DNA from: Ancylomarina longa
GTDB taxonomy: Bacteria; Bacteroidota; Bacteroidia; Bacteroidales; Marinifilaceae
DNA: 64,000 nt
Assembly (NCBI RefSeq): GCF_003996985.1
Contig: NZ_RJJX01000011.1
Span: 59,041-123,040, forward strand
Direction: 5' to 3'
The translations under genes were made by a program, and so were the position numbers. Under the pieces are notes generated by a model. That model was given only the letters and a program-made list of their open reading frames with translations, was not told the origin of the DNA and made no database searches. Positions 1-9,596 of this stretch are shown piece after piece. Within the stretch, counting starts at the first letter, position 1, and each line of letters opens with the position of its first letter.

Positions 1-2083
1 CTACATCAACTTTAATGATGCTGTTTCCCGACATCAGGAACAGATTTTTAGCATCTTTATCGAACTGCATGGCTCCACCGCCACCTTTTAGGTCTAAAAT
101 CTTTTTGGTTTCTTTCTCCTCCAGATCATTCACCCATAGGTCATATCCACCATCGAATTTGCTTAGATAGAATAATTTTTTTCCGTCAGGAGTAAGAATT
201 GCATCCGAAAGTTTAGATGGATTGATCGTTAAACAAATCTGACGATCTTCCATTCCGGAAAATTCAATTTTAAGATCCTCAACCTTCTTTTTGTCTTTCT
301 TGTCCTTCTTATCTTTTTTGGACTTTTTGTCTTTATCTTCTTTTTTATCGGCGTCAGCTTCTTTTTTCTTTTCTTTTTCGGCTTCTTTCAATAGCTCTTT
401 CTCTTCTTTCGATAATTGGAATTTGTCGAAGGCTTTCTTATTGAAAAATTGAATGTAAACATCCGATTCCGCTCCCCAACTACCATGACTTCGATAGCCA
501 CGTTTGTCGGTAAACCAGATCATAGCATCTCCTTTTAAGGACCATTTGGCGTCCGAATCACTATATCCACTTTCTGTAAGATTCACAATATTTTTATTTC
601 CTTGGGCATCCACCAAAGCAACGTCGGGCATGAAAATAGTGTGAGGATAAAAATTGACTAAAAACCATTTTCCATCTGGCGACCAATCGTAGTGTTGATC
701 TCCATCAGAATAGGAATAATTCCATTTTTTGCCCAATATGGTTCTCACTTTTTTAGATTCCAGGTTAATCACTTTTAAGATTACTCTTTCCTCTAAAAAG
801 GCAACTTCTTTTCCGTCGGGAGAATATTTAGGTTGAAAGGTTTCTGCCTCTGTTTCCAAAATTGGTTCTTCTTTTAAAAGAGTAGCATTGGCAAAATGAG
901 TCTCCTCTTCGCGAACCAATTTGGTTTGATATAAATTCCAGCTGCCATTTCTTTCCGAAGCATATAGTAATGCTTTTCCATCAGGGCTAAAACTAACCGA
1001 ACGTTCCTGTTCCGGAGTATTGGTAATTCTTTTGGTGGTTCCATATTCTACCGAGGTGACAAAAACTTCTCCTCTAACGATAAAGGCAACTTCTTTACCG
1101 TTTGGGGAAACGCTCATTTCTCTTGCTCCGTTTCTTAACTTCTCGTAGGTAATGGCATTCTCCTTGTTATCTACTGCTACACTCACCTTTAATTTCACAG
1201 GTTCTTTTCCTTTTTCCTGGGTGTATATTTCTCCATTCCACGAATAACAAAGTTTGTCCTGATTAGAAATACTAAGGAAACGCACCGGATGTTTTTCAAA
1301 AAAGCTTATCTGAGTTAATTCAGTTTTGTTATCTACAGGAGCTTCCCATACATTAAAGCTTCCCGATTTTTCACTTAGATAATAGATGTTTTTGTTGTCG
1401 GTACTATAAACCGGATATAAATCTTCGCCTTTGAAAGTGGAAAATTTATTGTGTTTTTTATTTTTCACATCATATAACCAAATATCCCGTGTTACTGCCG
1501 AGGTATGGTGTTTTCTCCAATGGTTTTCGTATCCTTTACTGTCGCGATACAAAATGTAATTCATGTCTTTGCTATATTTTGCATCTAATGCAGGCGAGCT
1601 TAATAATTGGGTGATTTCGCCACCTTCTGTTGGAACACTATATAATTCAGGTAAGGTTCGGGTAGGGAACATCACACTTTTGGGTTTGTCGTAGATCATT
1701 GCCGAAAAGAGAATTTCCTTACCATCCGGATTAAAGCTGGATGGTGTTTCGCTTCCGGAGTAGAAGGTGAGTCTTTTGGGGCTTCCTCCTGTGGCAGGAA
1801 TAGTGAAAATATCAAAATTTCCATGTCTGTCTGATGCAAAAGCAACGGTTTTGCTGTCGGGAGACCATATAGGTTGATAATCGTAGGCTGGATTGCTGGT
1901 TAGAGGCATTGCGATACCACCTTCAGCAGGAATAGTGAAAAGGTCTCCTCCATATTCAAAAACAATAGTTTGTCCGTTAGGGGATATTGCTGGATAACGT
2001 AGCCATTGTGGTGTCTCCATTCCTAGAAGACTTTCTGCCAAGGCCATTAAAAATGCAGAAATAAAAAAGAGCTTTTTAATCAT
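1..2083 (-). CDS. Tricorn-like S41 family peptidase, N-terminal part
   Basis: I translated this partial gene directly from the reverse strand; its 3' end lies beyond the left edge, leaving about 694 codons. It starts with a signal peptide (MIKKLFFISAFLMALAES) and continues as repeated TolB/WD-like beta-propeller blades, visible as recurring motifs such as ISPNGQTIVF, WSPDSKTVAFASD, FNPDGKEILF, VSPNGKEVAFIV, FSPDGKALLYASE and YSPDGKEVAFLE. Near residue 560-600 there is a very Lys/Glu/Asp-rich linker. This matches the exported tricorn-protease homologues of Bacteroidota, in which two propellers precede a PDZ domain and an S41 serine peptidase core. The catalytic part is not in the window, so peptidase activity is inferred from family architecture. 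It is transcribed divergently from the STAS gene. Confidence 0.85.
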   Translation of the reverse strand, partial: MIKKLFFISAFLMALAESLLGMETPQWLRYPAISPNGQTIVFEYGGDLFTIPAEGGIAMPLTSNPAYDYQPIWSPDSKTVAFASDRHGNFDIFTIPATGGSPKRLTFYSGSETPSSFNPDGKEILFSAMIYDKPKSVMFPTRTLPELYSVPTEGGEITQLLSSPALDAKYSKDMNYILYRDSKGYENHWRKHHTSAVTRDIWLYDVKNKKHNKFSTFKGEDLYPVYSTDNKNIYYLSEKSGSFNVWEAPVDNKTELTQISFFEKHPVRFLSISNQDKLCYSWNGEIYTQEKGKEPVKLKVSVAVDNKENAITYEKLRNGAREMSVSPNGKEVAFIVRGEVFVTSVEYGTTKRITNTPEQERSVSFSPDGKALLYASERNGSWNLYQTKLVREEETHFANATLLKEEPILETEAETFQPKYSPDGKEVAFLEERVILKVINLESKKVRTILGKKWNYSYSDGDQHYDWSPDGKWFLVNFYPHTIFMPDVALVDAQGNKNIVNLTESGYSDSDAKWSLKGDAMIWFTDKRGYRSHGSWGAESDVYIQFFNKKAFDKFQLSKEEKELLKEAEKEKKKEADADKKEDKDKKSKKDKKDKKDKKKVEDLKIEFSGMEDRQICLTINPSKLSDAILTPDGKKLFYLSKFDGGYDLWVNDLEEKETKKILDLKGGGGAMQFDKDAKNLFLMSGNSIIKVDV

Positions 2084-2227
2084 GTCTTAAAAAATTGCGT
2101 TAAAAATCTGAATAGCATATAATTGTTAAGGTAATTTGTGGTATTTATCACATTTCATACCATAAATTGTAAGCATTTAGTATTGTGTGGGTTCTACAGG
2201 GATGTGTAATTGTATTATGAATGCTTT

Positions 2228-2264
2228 TGTTCGGATATGAACAAAAGTATGTTCGGTATCGAAC
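2228..2264. promoter_or_regulatory. Paired GTTC...GAAC dyads, candidate operator
   Basis: Two dyad-symmetric sites stand 22 bp apart in the divergent intergenic region: TGTTCGGATATGAACA (2228-2243) and GTTCGGTATCGAAC (2251-2264). The shared GTTC/GAAC arms and close spacing look like a pair of repressor or activator sites between the tricorn-like gene and the STAS gene. No matching regulator is encoded nearby, so the binding protein is unknown. Confidence 0.35.
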
Positions 2265-2307
2265 GTATTATGTGGATTCAGATCAATATTAAATTAGAAC
2301 CGAATTA

Positions 2308-2337
2308 TTGTTTTTTAAGGAAAATCTAGTTTCTTTG
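2308..2337 (+). promoter_or_regulatory. Candidate Bacteroidota promoter for the STAS gene
   Basis: TTG at 2308-2310 is followed after 19 bp by TTTCTTTG (2330-2337), one mismatch from the Bacteroidota -7 element TAnnTTTG. It ends 35 bp before the STAS start codon. The -7 mismatch keeps confidence low. Confidence 0.35.
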
Positions 2338-2372
2338 CTGTGTACACATAGCTAATAACCAGCCTAAAGGAT

Positions 2373-2684
2373 ATGTTGAATTTTCGAATGGAAGATCAAT
2401 CGGTTGTTGCCTCCTTGGAGGGAACAAGAAGAATTAACAGTAAAATTTCCGATTTGGTGAAAAAGGAAATTATTGAATTTATTGAACAATCAGGGAAACA
2501 AATTGTACTAGATTTAAAAGGAATTAGTTTTATAGATAGTCAGGGTTTTTCTGCATTAAAAGCTATTGCCGAATTGGCTTGTGCACAGGATCGTTTATTT
2601 GCTCTAGCCAATGTTTCTGATGATGTATTGGAGTTGGTTGAACTTGTAGGATTAAAGGATGCTTTTGTGATTGGGAAAAATTAG
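2373..2684 (+). CDS. STAS-domain protein (anti-anti-sigma factor-like)
   Basis: This 103-residue protein is a single STAS domain, like SpoIIAA and RsbV, which bind anti-sigma kinases in a phosphorylation-dependent way. The diagnostic segment is VLDLKGISFIDSQGFSAL. Asp55-Ser56 matches the Asp-Ser pair whose serine is phosphorylated in SpoIIAA, although the second Ser/Thr of the usual DS[ST]G motif is Gln here. No anti-sigma kinase, sigma factor or phosphatase sits beside it, so its partner cannot be named. Its last 4 bases overlap the 3' end of the convergent acetyltransferase gene. Confidence 0.8.
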   Translation: MLNFRMEDQSVVASLEGTRRINSKISDLVKKEIIEFIEQSGKQIVLDLKGISFIDSQGFSALKAIAELACAQDRLFALANVSDDVLELVELVGLKDAFVIGKN

Positions 2685-3199
2685 ACTTCATTAAATTCTT
2701 TTGGATATGCTACACAACCGTGTACATTTTGTAGTGTATTCTTCACTAATTCAATAGCCATAAAAACATTATCGGGTACTTCAAAAGGTGCTGTAATCCT
2801 GTATTTACTAGCAGGAAGGAATCCAAATCTTGGATAATAGTTTTCGTGCCCTAAAACAATTACTGATTCATGTCCTAATTTTTTTGCTTTAGCTAATCCT
2901 TTTTGAATCAATTGGCTGCCAATTCCTAAAGATTGTAATTCTGGAATAACTGATACAGGTGCTAGCGCAAGAGAATTGAATATCTTATCTTCATGTTTAA
3001 TGAGTATTGGCGTGAATAGAATATGACCAACAATTTCACTTCCCATGCAGGCAACTAATGATAAATCTTTAATAAATTTTCTGTTTTTGCGAAGATTTTC
3101 AATCAGTTTTCCTTCTTCTTCCCTGCCAAAAGCCATATCTGTCACCATGCTTATTGTTCGGTAATCAGACTTATTCTCAGGACGTATTGTAATCTTCAT
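2681..3199 (-). CDS. GNAT family N-acetyltransferase (YhbS-like)
   Basis: The 172-residue protein has the GNAT fold. The acetyl-CoA pyrophosphate-binding segment is LQSLGIGSQLIQKGL (Q/R-x-x-G-x-G/S pattern), preceded by the strand LALAPVSVIPE and followed by VIVLGHENYYPRFGF, which is characteristic of YhbS-type predicted acetyltransferases. The substrate is unknown; family members are mostly uncharacterised, with proposed small-molecule or protein substrates. It is convergent with the STAS gene and overlaps it by 4 bp. Confidence 0.8.
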   Translation of the reverse strand: MKITIRPENKSDYRTISMVTDMAFGREEEGKLIENLRKNRKFIKDLSLVACMGSEIVGHILFTPILIKHEDKIFNSLALAPVSVIPELQSLGIGSQLIQKGLAKAKKLGHESVIVLGHENYYPRFGFLPASKYRITAPFEVPDNVFMAIELVKNTLQNVHGCVAYPKEFNEV

Positions 3200-3320
3200 G
3201 GATTGGAAATTAAAGATTTAACAAGAGGTAGTGAATCAATAACTATTTGAACTAAAGATAAGAAAATAGTATGTAGTCATACTGATACAGGATTTTTTGT
3301 AATCAGTATGACTTGTTTAT

Positions 3321-4652
3321 TTATATTGATTCTCCAATTAAAGTAGCTTGGGTACAATCATTCACTTTTACCTGAACAAAATCTCCAACTTTGTAATTTT
3401 TTTTAGGGAATACAATTACTTTATTTTGAGAAGTTCGGCCAAATAATTCCTGATCAGATTTTTTGGAAGTTCCTTCTACTAATACTTCGAATACTTTTCC
3501 AAGATCTCTTTTGTTGCTCTCATGCGATAATTGATTCTGTAATTCAATCATTTCACTAAGCCGTTTTCCTTTTACTTCTTCCGGAATATTGTCTTTCATG
3601 TTCTTGTAGGCATAGGTTCCTGGACGCTCAGAATATTTAAACATGAAAGCCAAATCATATTTAGCCCATTTCATCAAGTCTAAAGTTTCCTGAAAATCTT
3701 CATCACTTTCGTTGTGAAAGCCACAAAATATATCCGAAGAAATCCCACAATCCGGTATAATGTTTCGGATGGCTTCTATCCGGTTCATATACCATTCCTT
3801 AGTGTATTTCCGTTTCATATTGGCCAAAACCGAATTGCTGCCAGATTGAACAGGCAAATGGATGCTTTTGCAGATATTGGGATATTTGGCAATTACTCTT
3901 AGGGTGTCATCGCTCATATCTTTAGGATGAGAGGTGGCAAATCTAATACGTAAATTAGGTTCTGCTAATGCAACTATTTCTAATAGTTCAGGAAAATTAA
4001 TTTCCGAAACAGAATTCTTATAATGAAAGGAATTTACATTCTGTCCCAAAAGGGTAACTTCCTTATATCCTTTCTCTACCAAATCTTTTACTTCTGTGAG
4101 TATGCTTTCAGGATTTCTGCTACGTTCTCTCCCTCTTGTATAGGGTACAATACAATAGGTGCAGAAATTGTTGCAACCTCTCATGATTGAAACAAAACCT
4201 GAAATGGATGTTTCATCTATTCTTGATGGGCAAATATCCTTATAGGTTTCTGTGAGGGATAGCTCGATGTTGATAGCCTTTTCTCCTTTTTCTGCCTTCT
4301 CCACTAAAAGGGGAAGATCCATGTAAGCATCCGGACCCACAATAAGATTCACATTTTTCTCTTGTTCGAAGAGTTTGTCACCCAATCGTTCGGCCATACA
4401 ACCGATGACACCAATTAGTAATTTAGGATTTTTCTTTTTTAATGCTGCAAACCCTTGTACTCTTCCTCTTACCCTCTGTTCTGCATTTTCTCTGACTGAA
4501 CAAGTGTTGACTAAGATAATATCTGCCTCTTCGCGAGTTTTTGTAATCTCATAATTGTTGTGTTGCATGATAGAAGCAACGACTTCACTATCTGCAACAT
4601 TCATTTGGCAACCATATGTTTCCAAAAACAATTTTTTGTTCTTATTACTCAT
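3321..4652 (-). CDS. miaB: tRNA-2-methylthio-N6-dimethylallyladenosine synthase
   Basis: MiaB adds the 2-methylthio group to i6A37 in tRNAs reading UNN codons, using two 4Fe-4S clusters and SAM. The protein shows the N-terminal UPF0004 domain (LETYGCQMNVADSE with cluster cysteines; VNTCSVRENAEQR; GVIGCMAERLG), the radical-SAM motif RGCNNFCTYCIVPYTRG (CxxxCxxC), the HLPVQSGSNSVL segment, and a C-terminal TRAM domain. I chose the ATG at 4652 (MSNKNKKLF, 443 aa) because GGGGAT lies just upstream. The frame stays open to a GTG at 4682, which would add ten residues without family support. The gene stands alone on this strand. Confidence 0.95.
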   Translation of the reverse strand: MSNKNKKLFLETYGCQMNVADSEVVASIMQHNNYEITKTREEADIILVNTCSVRENAEQRVRGRVQGFAALKKKNPKLLIGVIGCMAERLGDKLFEQEKNVNLIVGPDAYMDLPLLVEKAEKGEKAINIELSLTETYKDICPSRIDETSISGFVSIMRGCNNFCTYCIVPYTRGRERSRNPESILTEVKDLVEKGYKEVTLLGQNVNSFHYKNSVSEINFPELLEIVALAEPNLRIRFATSHPKDMSDDTLRVIAKYPNICKSIHLPVQSGSNSVLANMKRKYTKEWYMNRIEAIRNIIPDCGISSDIFCGFHNESDEDFQETLDLMKWAKYDLAFMFKYSERPGTYAYKNMKDNIPEEVKGKRLSEMIELQNQLSHESNKRDLGKVFEVLVEGTSKKSDQELFGRTSQNKVIVFPKKNYKVGDFVQVKVNDCTQATLIGESI

Positions 4653-5055
4653 TTTCGATATCCCCACTTTTAAATTCCGCACAAAGTTATATTATCTCCA
4701 TAGATTGACAAGTTCTTGGGTATTCAATTATTTTAGATATCATCTTGAAAATCTACTATTTCATTCTTCATATATGTTTTTTGATGATAGAATCTTTTCA
4801 AAGATTAATTTGTAAATTGAATTAACTTGCAAAGTCAATTTTTTCTAATTCCTAATTAGACTGCATAAGCGCTTAAATTGTGTTTGTTGCTAAATATTTT
4901 TGTGTAATTTTAACCTGCAAATGGCGTGTCGTAGAAGGTATTGATATGTAGTTTGTTAGGAGGATTTCTCTTTCTAGGTTATTCGTTTTTATTTTTATTT
5001 AGGAAATCAAAACTGCATTACGAACAGTTTAATTTAAATTGAAAACTTAAGCATC
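4653..5055. other. Intergenic region between miaB and the Usp gene
   Basis: About 400 bases with no convincing gene. A TATTTTTG at 4895-4902 fits the Bacteroidota -7 consensus TAnnTTTG and points toward the Usp gene, but the best upstream TTG is only 14 bp away rather than about 19, so the promoter is uncertain. No strong hairpin is visible. Confidence 0.4.
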
Positions 5056-5886
5056 ATGAAGCGTATTCTGGTACCGGTTGATTTCTCTGGAGATTCTATT
5101 AATGCTTTGAAATTTGCCATCTATCTGTCAAATAAACTTGGAGCACATCTAAGAATGGTCCATGTGAAAAAATCTGAAAAGTTTGTAATGCCATTTCATT
5201 TTGATGAACTCAAAAATGAGATTATACATACGGTTCAGGAATATTTTGAAAAATTAATAGAACTCCATTCTCCTAATTATCAGGTTGAGAATGGGGTTTT
5301 TGATTTTAAGATAAGAATAGGAAGCGTATATCGTGAAATTATAAATCAAGCTAAATATGGTGACTCTTATTTAATTGTTATGGGTGCCTATGGAGCTTCT
5401 GGGTTTGAAGAATTTTTTATTGGGAGTAATGCTTTTAAGGTTGTAAGCTATTCTACTTGCCCCGTGGTTACAGTACAAAATGAAGGAGAACATAGCGAGG
5501 TAAAAACCATTCTTATGCCTATTGATGCAAGTAATGAAACCAGAAAAAAAATACCATACGTTACAGAACTTGCGCATAACTGTAAGGCTGAAGTTCATAT
5601 ATTAGGCGTTCATGAAACTTCTAATTCCAGTGTGATTGGGAAAATAGAGCATTATATGCAGCAGGCAGAAGATTATTTGCAGGAAAAAAATATAAAAGTG
5701 ATTAAAAATATTCGAAAAGGAGATAATAATACAATCACAGCCTTGGAGTATGCTCGGGAAATAGATGCTGATTTGATTGCGATCATGAGAGAACAGGCTG
5801 AAACTACATTTAATATGTTTTTCGGTTCTTATGCTCAGCAAATGGTCAACCGTTCAGAGATACCTATTTTTTCTGTTCCCAACTAA
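5056..5886 (+). CDS. Universal stress protein, tandem UspA domains
   Basis: This 276-residue protein consists of two Usp domains. The first (residues 1 to about 140) opens MKRILVPVDFSGDS and carries MGAYGASGFEEFFIGS, close to the ATP-binding G-2X-G-9X-G-S pattern of the UspA/MJ0577 family. The second (about 150-276) opens TILMPIDASNETR and ends with MREQAETTFNMFFGS, where the first glycines are lost, so nucleotide binding may be limited to the first half. Such tandem Usp proteins are common in Bacteroidota and act in the cytoplasm in stress or growth-arrest responses; the exact role here is unknown. Confidence 0.88.
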   Translation: MKRILVPVDFSGDSINALKFAIYLSNKLGAHLRMVHVKKSEKFVMPFHFDELKNEIIHTVQEYFEKLIELHSPNYQVENGVFDFKIRIGSVYREIINQAKYGDSYLIVMGAYGASGFEEFFIGSNAFKVVSYSTCPVVTVQNEGEHSEVKTILMPIDASNETRKKIPYVTELAHNCKAEVHILGVHETSNSSVIGKIEHYMQQAEDYLQEKNIKVIKNIRKGDNNTITALEYAREIDADLIAIMREQAETTFNMFFGSYAQQMVNRSEIPIFSVPN

Positions 5887-5942
5887 ATTTATTTTGGAGA
5901 GAATGAATTTAGCGTGTTTTTTTAATAGATAAAATAATTGGA

Positions 5943-6443
5943 ATGAAGTATCGTAAATTGTTTTTAGGTCTAGCTATAGTTTTATCAGGATTGGCAGTAG
6001 TTGCTCAAAATAGTGCACTTACCTTTAAAGTAGATTCTCAGATTATTAAAAAGGATAGTTTGGGAACTGTTAATATCATACAGGATGATAGAGTGAATGA
6101 GCTATTAAAAACAGATAGTACTATTAATTCGAAGAATCTGGGTTTTACCGGATATCGAATTCAGATATTTTCAGGGAGAAGTACCGATAAAGAAAAAGCA
6201 GTTGCAGTTAAGAATGAGTTTTTACAATTATTTCCTACGGAGAGAGCTTATGTGGTGTATTCTGCTCCGGATTTTAGGGTTCGGGTGGGTAATTTTCGCA
6301 CTAAATTAGAATCTATAGCTCTGTTTAAGGCTTGTGAAAAGTATTTTCCAAACTGTTATCCCGTAAAAACAAGAATAACATTTGCGGATTTAGAGCCATT
6401 AAAAATAAAAGATAGTGAAAATCCAATTTTAGAGGAGGAATAG
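5943..6443 (+). CDS. Exported SPOR-domain protein
   Basis: The 166-residue protein has a signal peptide (MKYRKLFLGLAIVLSGLAVV, cleavage probably after AQ). Residues about 70-150 form a SPOR-like domain: GYRIQIFSGRS, AYVVYSAPDFRVRVGNF and CYPVKTRI match the beta-alpha-beta pattern of SPOR domains, which bind denuded septal peptidoglycan. It is probably periplasmic. It lies 56 bp after the Usp gene and 41 bp before the PurF-like gene, but nothing links those functions. Confidence 0.75.
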   Translation: MKYRKLFLGLAIVLSGLAVVAQNSALTFKVDSQIIKKDSLGTVNIIQDDRVNELLKTDSTINSKNLGFTGYRIQIFSGRSTDKEKAVAVKNEFLQLFPTERAYVVYSAPDFRVRVGNFRTKLESIALFKACEKYFPNCYPVKTRITFADLEPLKIKDSENPILEEE

Positions 6444-6484
6444 AATAAACAATACATACTAAATAACCATTTAAGAATTTAATA

Positions 6485-8386
6485 ATGAGTGATCAGTTAA
6501 AGCATGAGTGTGGTATAGCAATGATTCGATTGCTAAAACCTCTTGAGTACTACCAGGAAAAATATGGATCCTGGAGATATGGTATTCAAAAGCTCTATCT
6601 GTTAATGGAAAAACAGCATAACAGAGGACAAGAAGGAGCCGGGGTTGTAGGCATGAAATTGGATCAGAAACCAGGTGAGAAATATATTCACCGCCATAGA
6701 TCCAATGGCGATCAGCCAATAAAAGAAGTTTTTGACCGCATTTATGGGGAATATAAAATCGCTGAAAGAGAAAATATTGAAAATTTTAATGATGCGAATT
6801 GGGCTAAAAAGAATTTGCCTTTTGCCGGGGAATTGTATTTGGGCCATCTAAGATACGGTACTTTTGGACGTAATAGCATTGATTTTGTTCATCCGGTAAT
6901 GAGGGAAAATAACTGGAAATCCAGGAATTTGGTTATGGCTGGTAATTTTAATCTAACAAATGTTGATGAATTATTTAACTTGTTAGTCGATTTGGGACAG
7001 CATCCTAAAGATTATACAGATACAGTAACCATATTGGAGAAAGTAGGCCATTATCTGGATGAAGAGAATCAAATGCTTTTTCGTCAATATAAGAATGATG
7101 GTTATTCAAATAAGGAAATTTCCCCTCTAATTGAGGAAAATATTGAAATTCAAAAGATTCTTTCAAATGCAAGTAGATCCTGGGATGGAGGTTATGCTGT
7201 GGCCGGATTATTCGGACATGGTGATGCCTTCGCTATGCGGGATCCTTGGGGGATTCGTCCAGCATTTTATTATCAGGATGATGAGATTGTAGTCGTAGCC
7301 TCAGAAAGACCTGTAATTCAGACAGCTTTAAATGTTAGAGCAAAGGATGTTAAAGAAATTTCTCCGGGAAATGCTGTCGTGATTAAAAAGAATGGAACAG
7401 TTGAAGAATTGCCTATTCGAGTACCTCAAAAAAGAAGATCCTGTTCGTTTGAACGGATTTATTTTTCGAGAGGAAGTGACAAGGATATTTATAAAGAAAG
7501 AAAGAAGTTGGGGGAATTATTAACTCCTTCGATTTTGAATATCATTGATTATGATGTTCAAAATACAGTTTTTTCATTTATACCTAATACTGCAGAAACG
7601 GCTTTTTATGGAATGATGGAAGGTGTGAGATTACATCTTATGGAGGAGAAAAAGCGAAAAATACATGAGCTTAATGGTAATTGGACGGAGGAAAAATTGC
7701 AGGAAATTATTTCTGTTGAGCCGCGTGTTGAAAAAATTGCTATTAAGGATGTGAAAATGCGCACCTTCATCACCAATGATGAAGGTAGAGATGATTTAGT
7801 TGGTCATGTTTATGATGTTACTTATGGTATCGTAAAAAACCAAGAAGATAATCTGGTAGTTATCGATGATTCTATTGTGCGTGGGACGACTTTAAAGCAA
7901 AGTATATTGCGTATTTTGGATAGGCTGCATCCTAAAAAAATTGTGATTGTATCTTCCGCACCTCAGATTCGTTACCCGGATTGTTATGGAATAGATATGA
8001 CACGTATGAGTGAATTTATTGCTTTTAATGCAACCATTGCTTTGCTTAAAGAAAATGGCATGGAGAATTTAATTGAGGAAACTTACAAGAAATGTAAAGC
8101 TCAGGAAAATCTTCCTAAAGAAGAGATGGTTAATTATGTGAAGGAGATTTATAAGCCTTTCACTGCAGATCAAATCTCTTGTAAAATAGCAATTCTTTTA
8201 ACACCATCGAAGATGGATGCTGAAGTTGAAATTGTGTATCAATCCATAGAAAATCTGCATGAAGCTTGTCCTGAAAATAATGGAGATTGGTATTTTACTG
8301 GCAATTACCCTACTCCTGGGGGAAATAAAGTGGTGAACACTTCATTTATTAATTATGTTGAAGGTAGGGATAAAAGAGCATATTAA
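6485..8386 (+). CDS. Amidophosphoribosyltransferase, long PurF homologue
   Basis: This 633-residue protein has an N-terminal class II glutamine amidotransferase domain. Cys9 in HECGIAM would be the nucleophile after removal of a short propeptide, and FAGELYLGHLRYGTFG belongs to the same domain. A phosphoribosyltransferase domain follows, with the PRPP-binding loop VVIDDSIVRGTTL around Asp461-Asp462. PurF makes 5-phosphoribosylamine, the first step of purine synthesis. At 633 residues it is well over the usual length of about 470-505; Bacteroidota often carry both a normal and this long form. I therefore do not assign purF: it may be the purine enzyme or a paralogue. A strong terminator follows. 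Confidence 0.82.
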   Translation: MSDQLKHECGIAMIRLLKPLEYYQEKYGSWRYGIQKLYLLMEKQHNRGQEGAGVVGMKLDQKPGEKYIHRHRSNGDQPIKEVFDRIYGEYKIAERENIENFNDANWAKKNLPFAGELYLGHLRYGTFGRNSIDFVHPVMRENNWKSRNLVMAGNFNLTNVDELFNLLVDLGQHPKDYTDTVTILEKVGHYLDEENQMLFRQYKNDGYSNKEISPLIEENIEIQKILSNASRSWDGGYAVAGLFGHGDAFAMRDPWGIRPAFYYQDDEIVVVASERPVIQTALNVRAKDVKEISPGNAVVIKKNGTVEELPIRVPQKRRSCSFERIYFSRGSDKDIYKERKKLGELLTPSILNIIDYDVQNTVFSFIPNTAETAFYGMMEGVRLHLMEEKKRKIHELNGNWTEEKLQEIISVEPRVEKIAIKDVKMRTFITNDEGRDDLVGHVYDVTYGIVKNQEDNLVVIDDSIVRGTTLKQSILRILDRLHPKKIVIVSSAPQIRYPDCYGIDMTRMSEFIAFNATIALLKENGMENLIEETYKKCKAQENLPKEEMVNYVKEIYKPFTADQISCKIAILLTPSKMDAEVEIVYQSIENLHEACPENNGDWYFTGNYPTPGGNKVVNTSFINYVEGRDKRAY

Positions 8387-8410
8387 TTCACAATAATTAA
8401 ACAAAATAAA

Positions 8411-8443
8411 GAAACCCGCTTGAATTAAGCGGGTTTTTCTTTG
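8411..8443. terminator. Intrinsic terminator after the PurF-like gene
   Basis: A perfect 10-bp stem AAACCCGCTT (8412-8421) / AAGCGGGTTT (8427-8436) with a GAATT loop is followed by TTCTTTG. It sits between convergent genes and could serve both. Confidence 0.9.
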
Positions 8444-8479
8444 TCAATAATTTTGATGGAATTTCAATTTGGAATCAAA

Positions 8480-9460
8480 TTATTTTTTTTTGAATATTTT
8501 CAATTTCGTTTTAGGTAATTTAATATTTAAAAAGGATAGATATGATGAGATATGCCTATCTTTTTTGTTCTCGTAAACGTCAGCAATGGTAATCATGATC
8601 CCTGTTTCTTCTACGTTTCCAAAATGAGTATTGATTGCTGTTCCAAAACATTTCATAGTTGGAGAAAGTCCCATATAAGCATTAATGAGTGGTGGAATAT
8701 TCTGGCCATTTTTTCTCACATTTTGCGATAATATCTTATAATTTTCATCAAAGGTTGCTCCACAGAAATCATGGTTCATTTGCTCAACATCCATGTTAGT
8801 TTCGAGAGGAGTAACAGGCCATGCCATTTTATCTTTATCCTGAAACATCATATTCATGAAATATAATATGTGATTTCTGGCATCACGATTGAAATGGGGA
8901 TACATAGTTACTTTTCCAAAAAAGTACTTTATTTCCGGGTAGTCAACGATTAAAGAACCTAGTCCATCCCAAAGATTATCCAAAGCATATAGGCTTTTCC
9001 TACCTTTTCGGATTGATTGATATTCTGGTTGAACAAAAGAACGCCCCAATTCAATCATATGAGGCATGTAGTTTTTCTTGAAATCATCTGAAAAATTAAA
9101 CAGTCTTGAGGTTGCAAGATAAGTATCGCCATTTTTATCGACAGGAGATTCACTGCATAGGATGTAACGATATCCCCCGAGTATTTCTTTCGCTTTTGGA
9201 TCCCATACAATTAGCTGATGATAGGGTTTCTCATTTGTGTCGAATTTATCGATATCGATTTCTTTTCCTGTTCCTCCACCAGCTTTTCTAAAGGTAATTT
9301 CACGCAATCGGCCTACTTCCCTCATTAAATTTGGAGAATTATGATGGGTGAAGCAGTATATTTCATTGGATCCCTTGTTTGTTTTGCGTACAAATCTTTC
9401 TTCTGTTAGCTCCTTTTCAAGTGCTTCTCTAGATACTGGAGGTATAATATCTTTCATCAT
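8480..9460 (-). CDS. glsB: GlsB-like N-acyltransferase (glycine/amino-acid lipid synthesis)
   Basis: This 326-residue GNAT-fold protein belongs to the OlsB/hemolysin-like acyltransferase group; visible segments include LREITFRKAGGGTGKEID, ILGGYRYILC, MIELGRSFVQPEYQ and FFGKVTMYPHFNR. In Bacteroides thetaiotaomicron a homologous pair, GlsB (N-acyltransferase) and GlsA (O-acyltransferase), makes glycine lipids by acylating glycine with a 3-hydroxy fatty acid and then esterifying the hydroxyl. Here the partner lies just upstream on the same strand (137 bp gap), supporting that role. The amino acid acylated (glycine or ornithine) cannot be read from sequence. Confidence 0.75.
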   Translation of the reverse strand: MMKDIIPPVSREALEKELTEERFVRKTNKGSNEIYCFTHHNSPNLMREVGRLREITFRKAGGGTGKEIDIDKFDTNEKPYHQLIVWDPKAKEILGGYRYILCSESPVDKNGDTYLATSRLFNFSDDFKKNYMPHMIELGRSFVQPEYQSIRKGRKSLYALDNLWDGLGSLIVDYPEIKYFFGKVTMYPHFNRDARNHILYFMNMMFQDKDKMAWPVTPLETNMDVEQMNHDFCGATFDENYKILSQNVRKNGQNIPPLINAYMGLSPTMKCFGTAINTHFGNVEETGIMITIADVYENKKDRHISSYLSFLNIKLPKTKLKIFKKK

Positions 9461-9596
9461 TAATGGTGTTAAACTCCTACAAGTAAAGGATTATTAATTG
9501 CTTGACTTTTATTTTGATTATAATAGCTTACGAAAATACTTACTTTATAGATAGTATGAGTTGTTATCCGAAAGTTTTTGACAAATCAACATTTAT

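Noticed and set aside
2531-2545. Inactive STAS protein because of IDSQG in place of IDSSG
   Set aside because: The phosphorylated serine in SpoIIAA is the first one after Asp, which is kept here as Ser56; only the second is changed.
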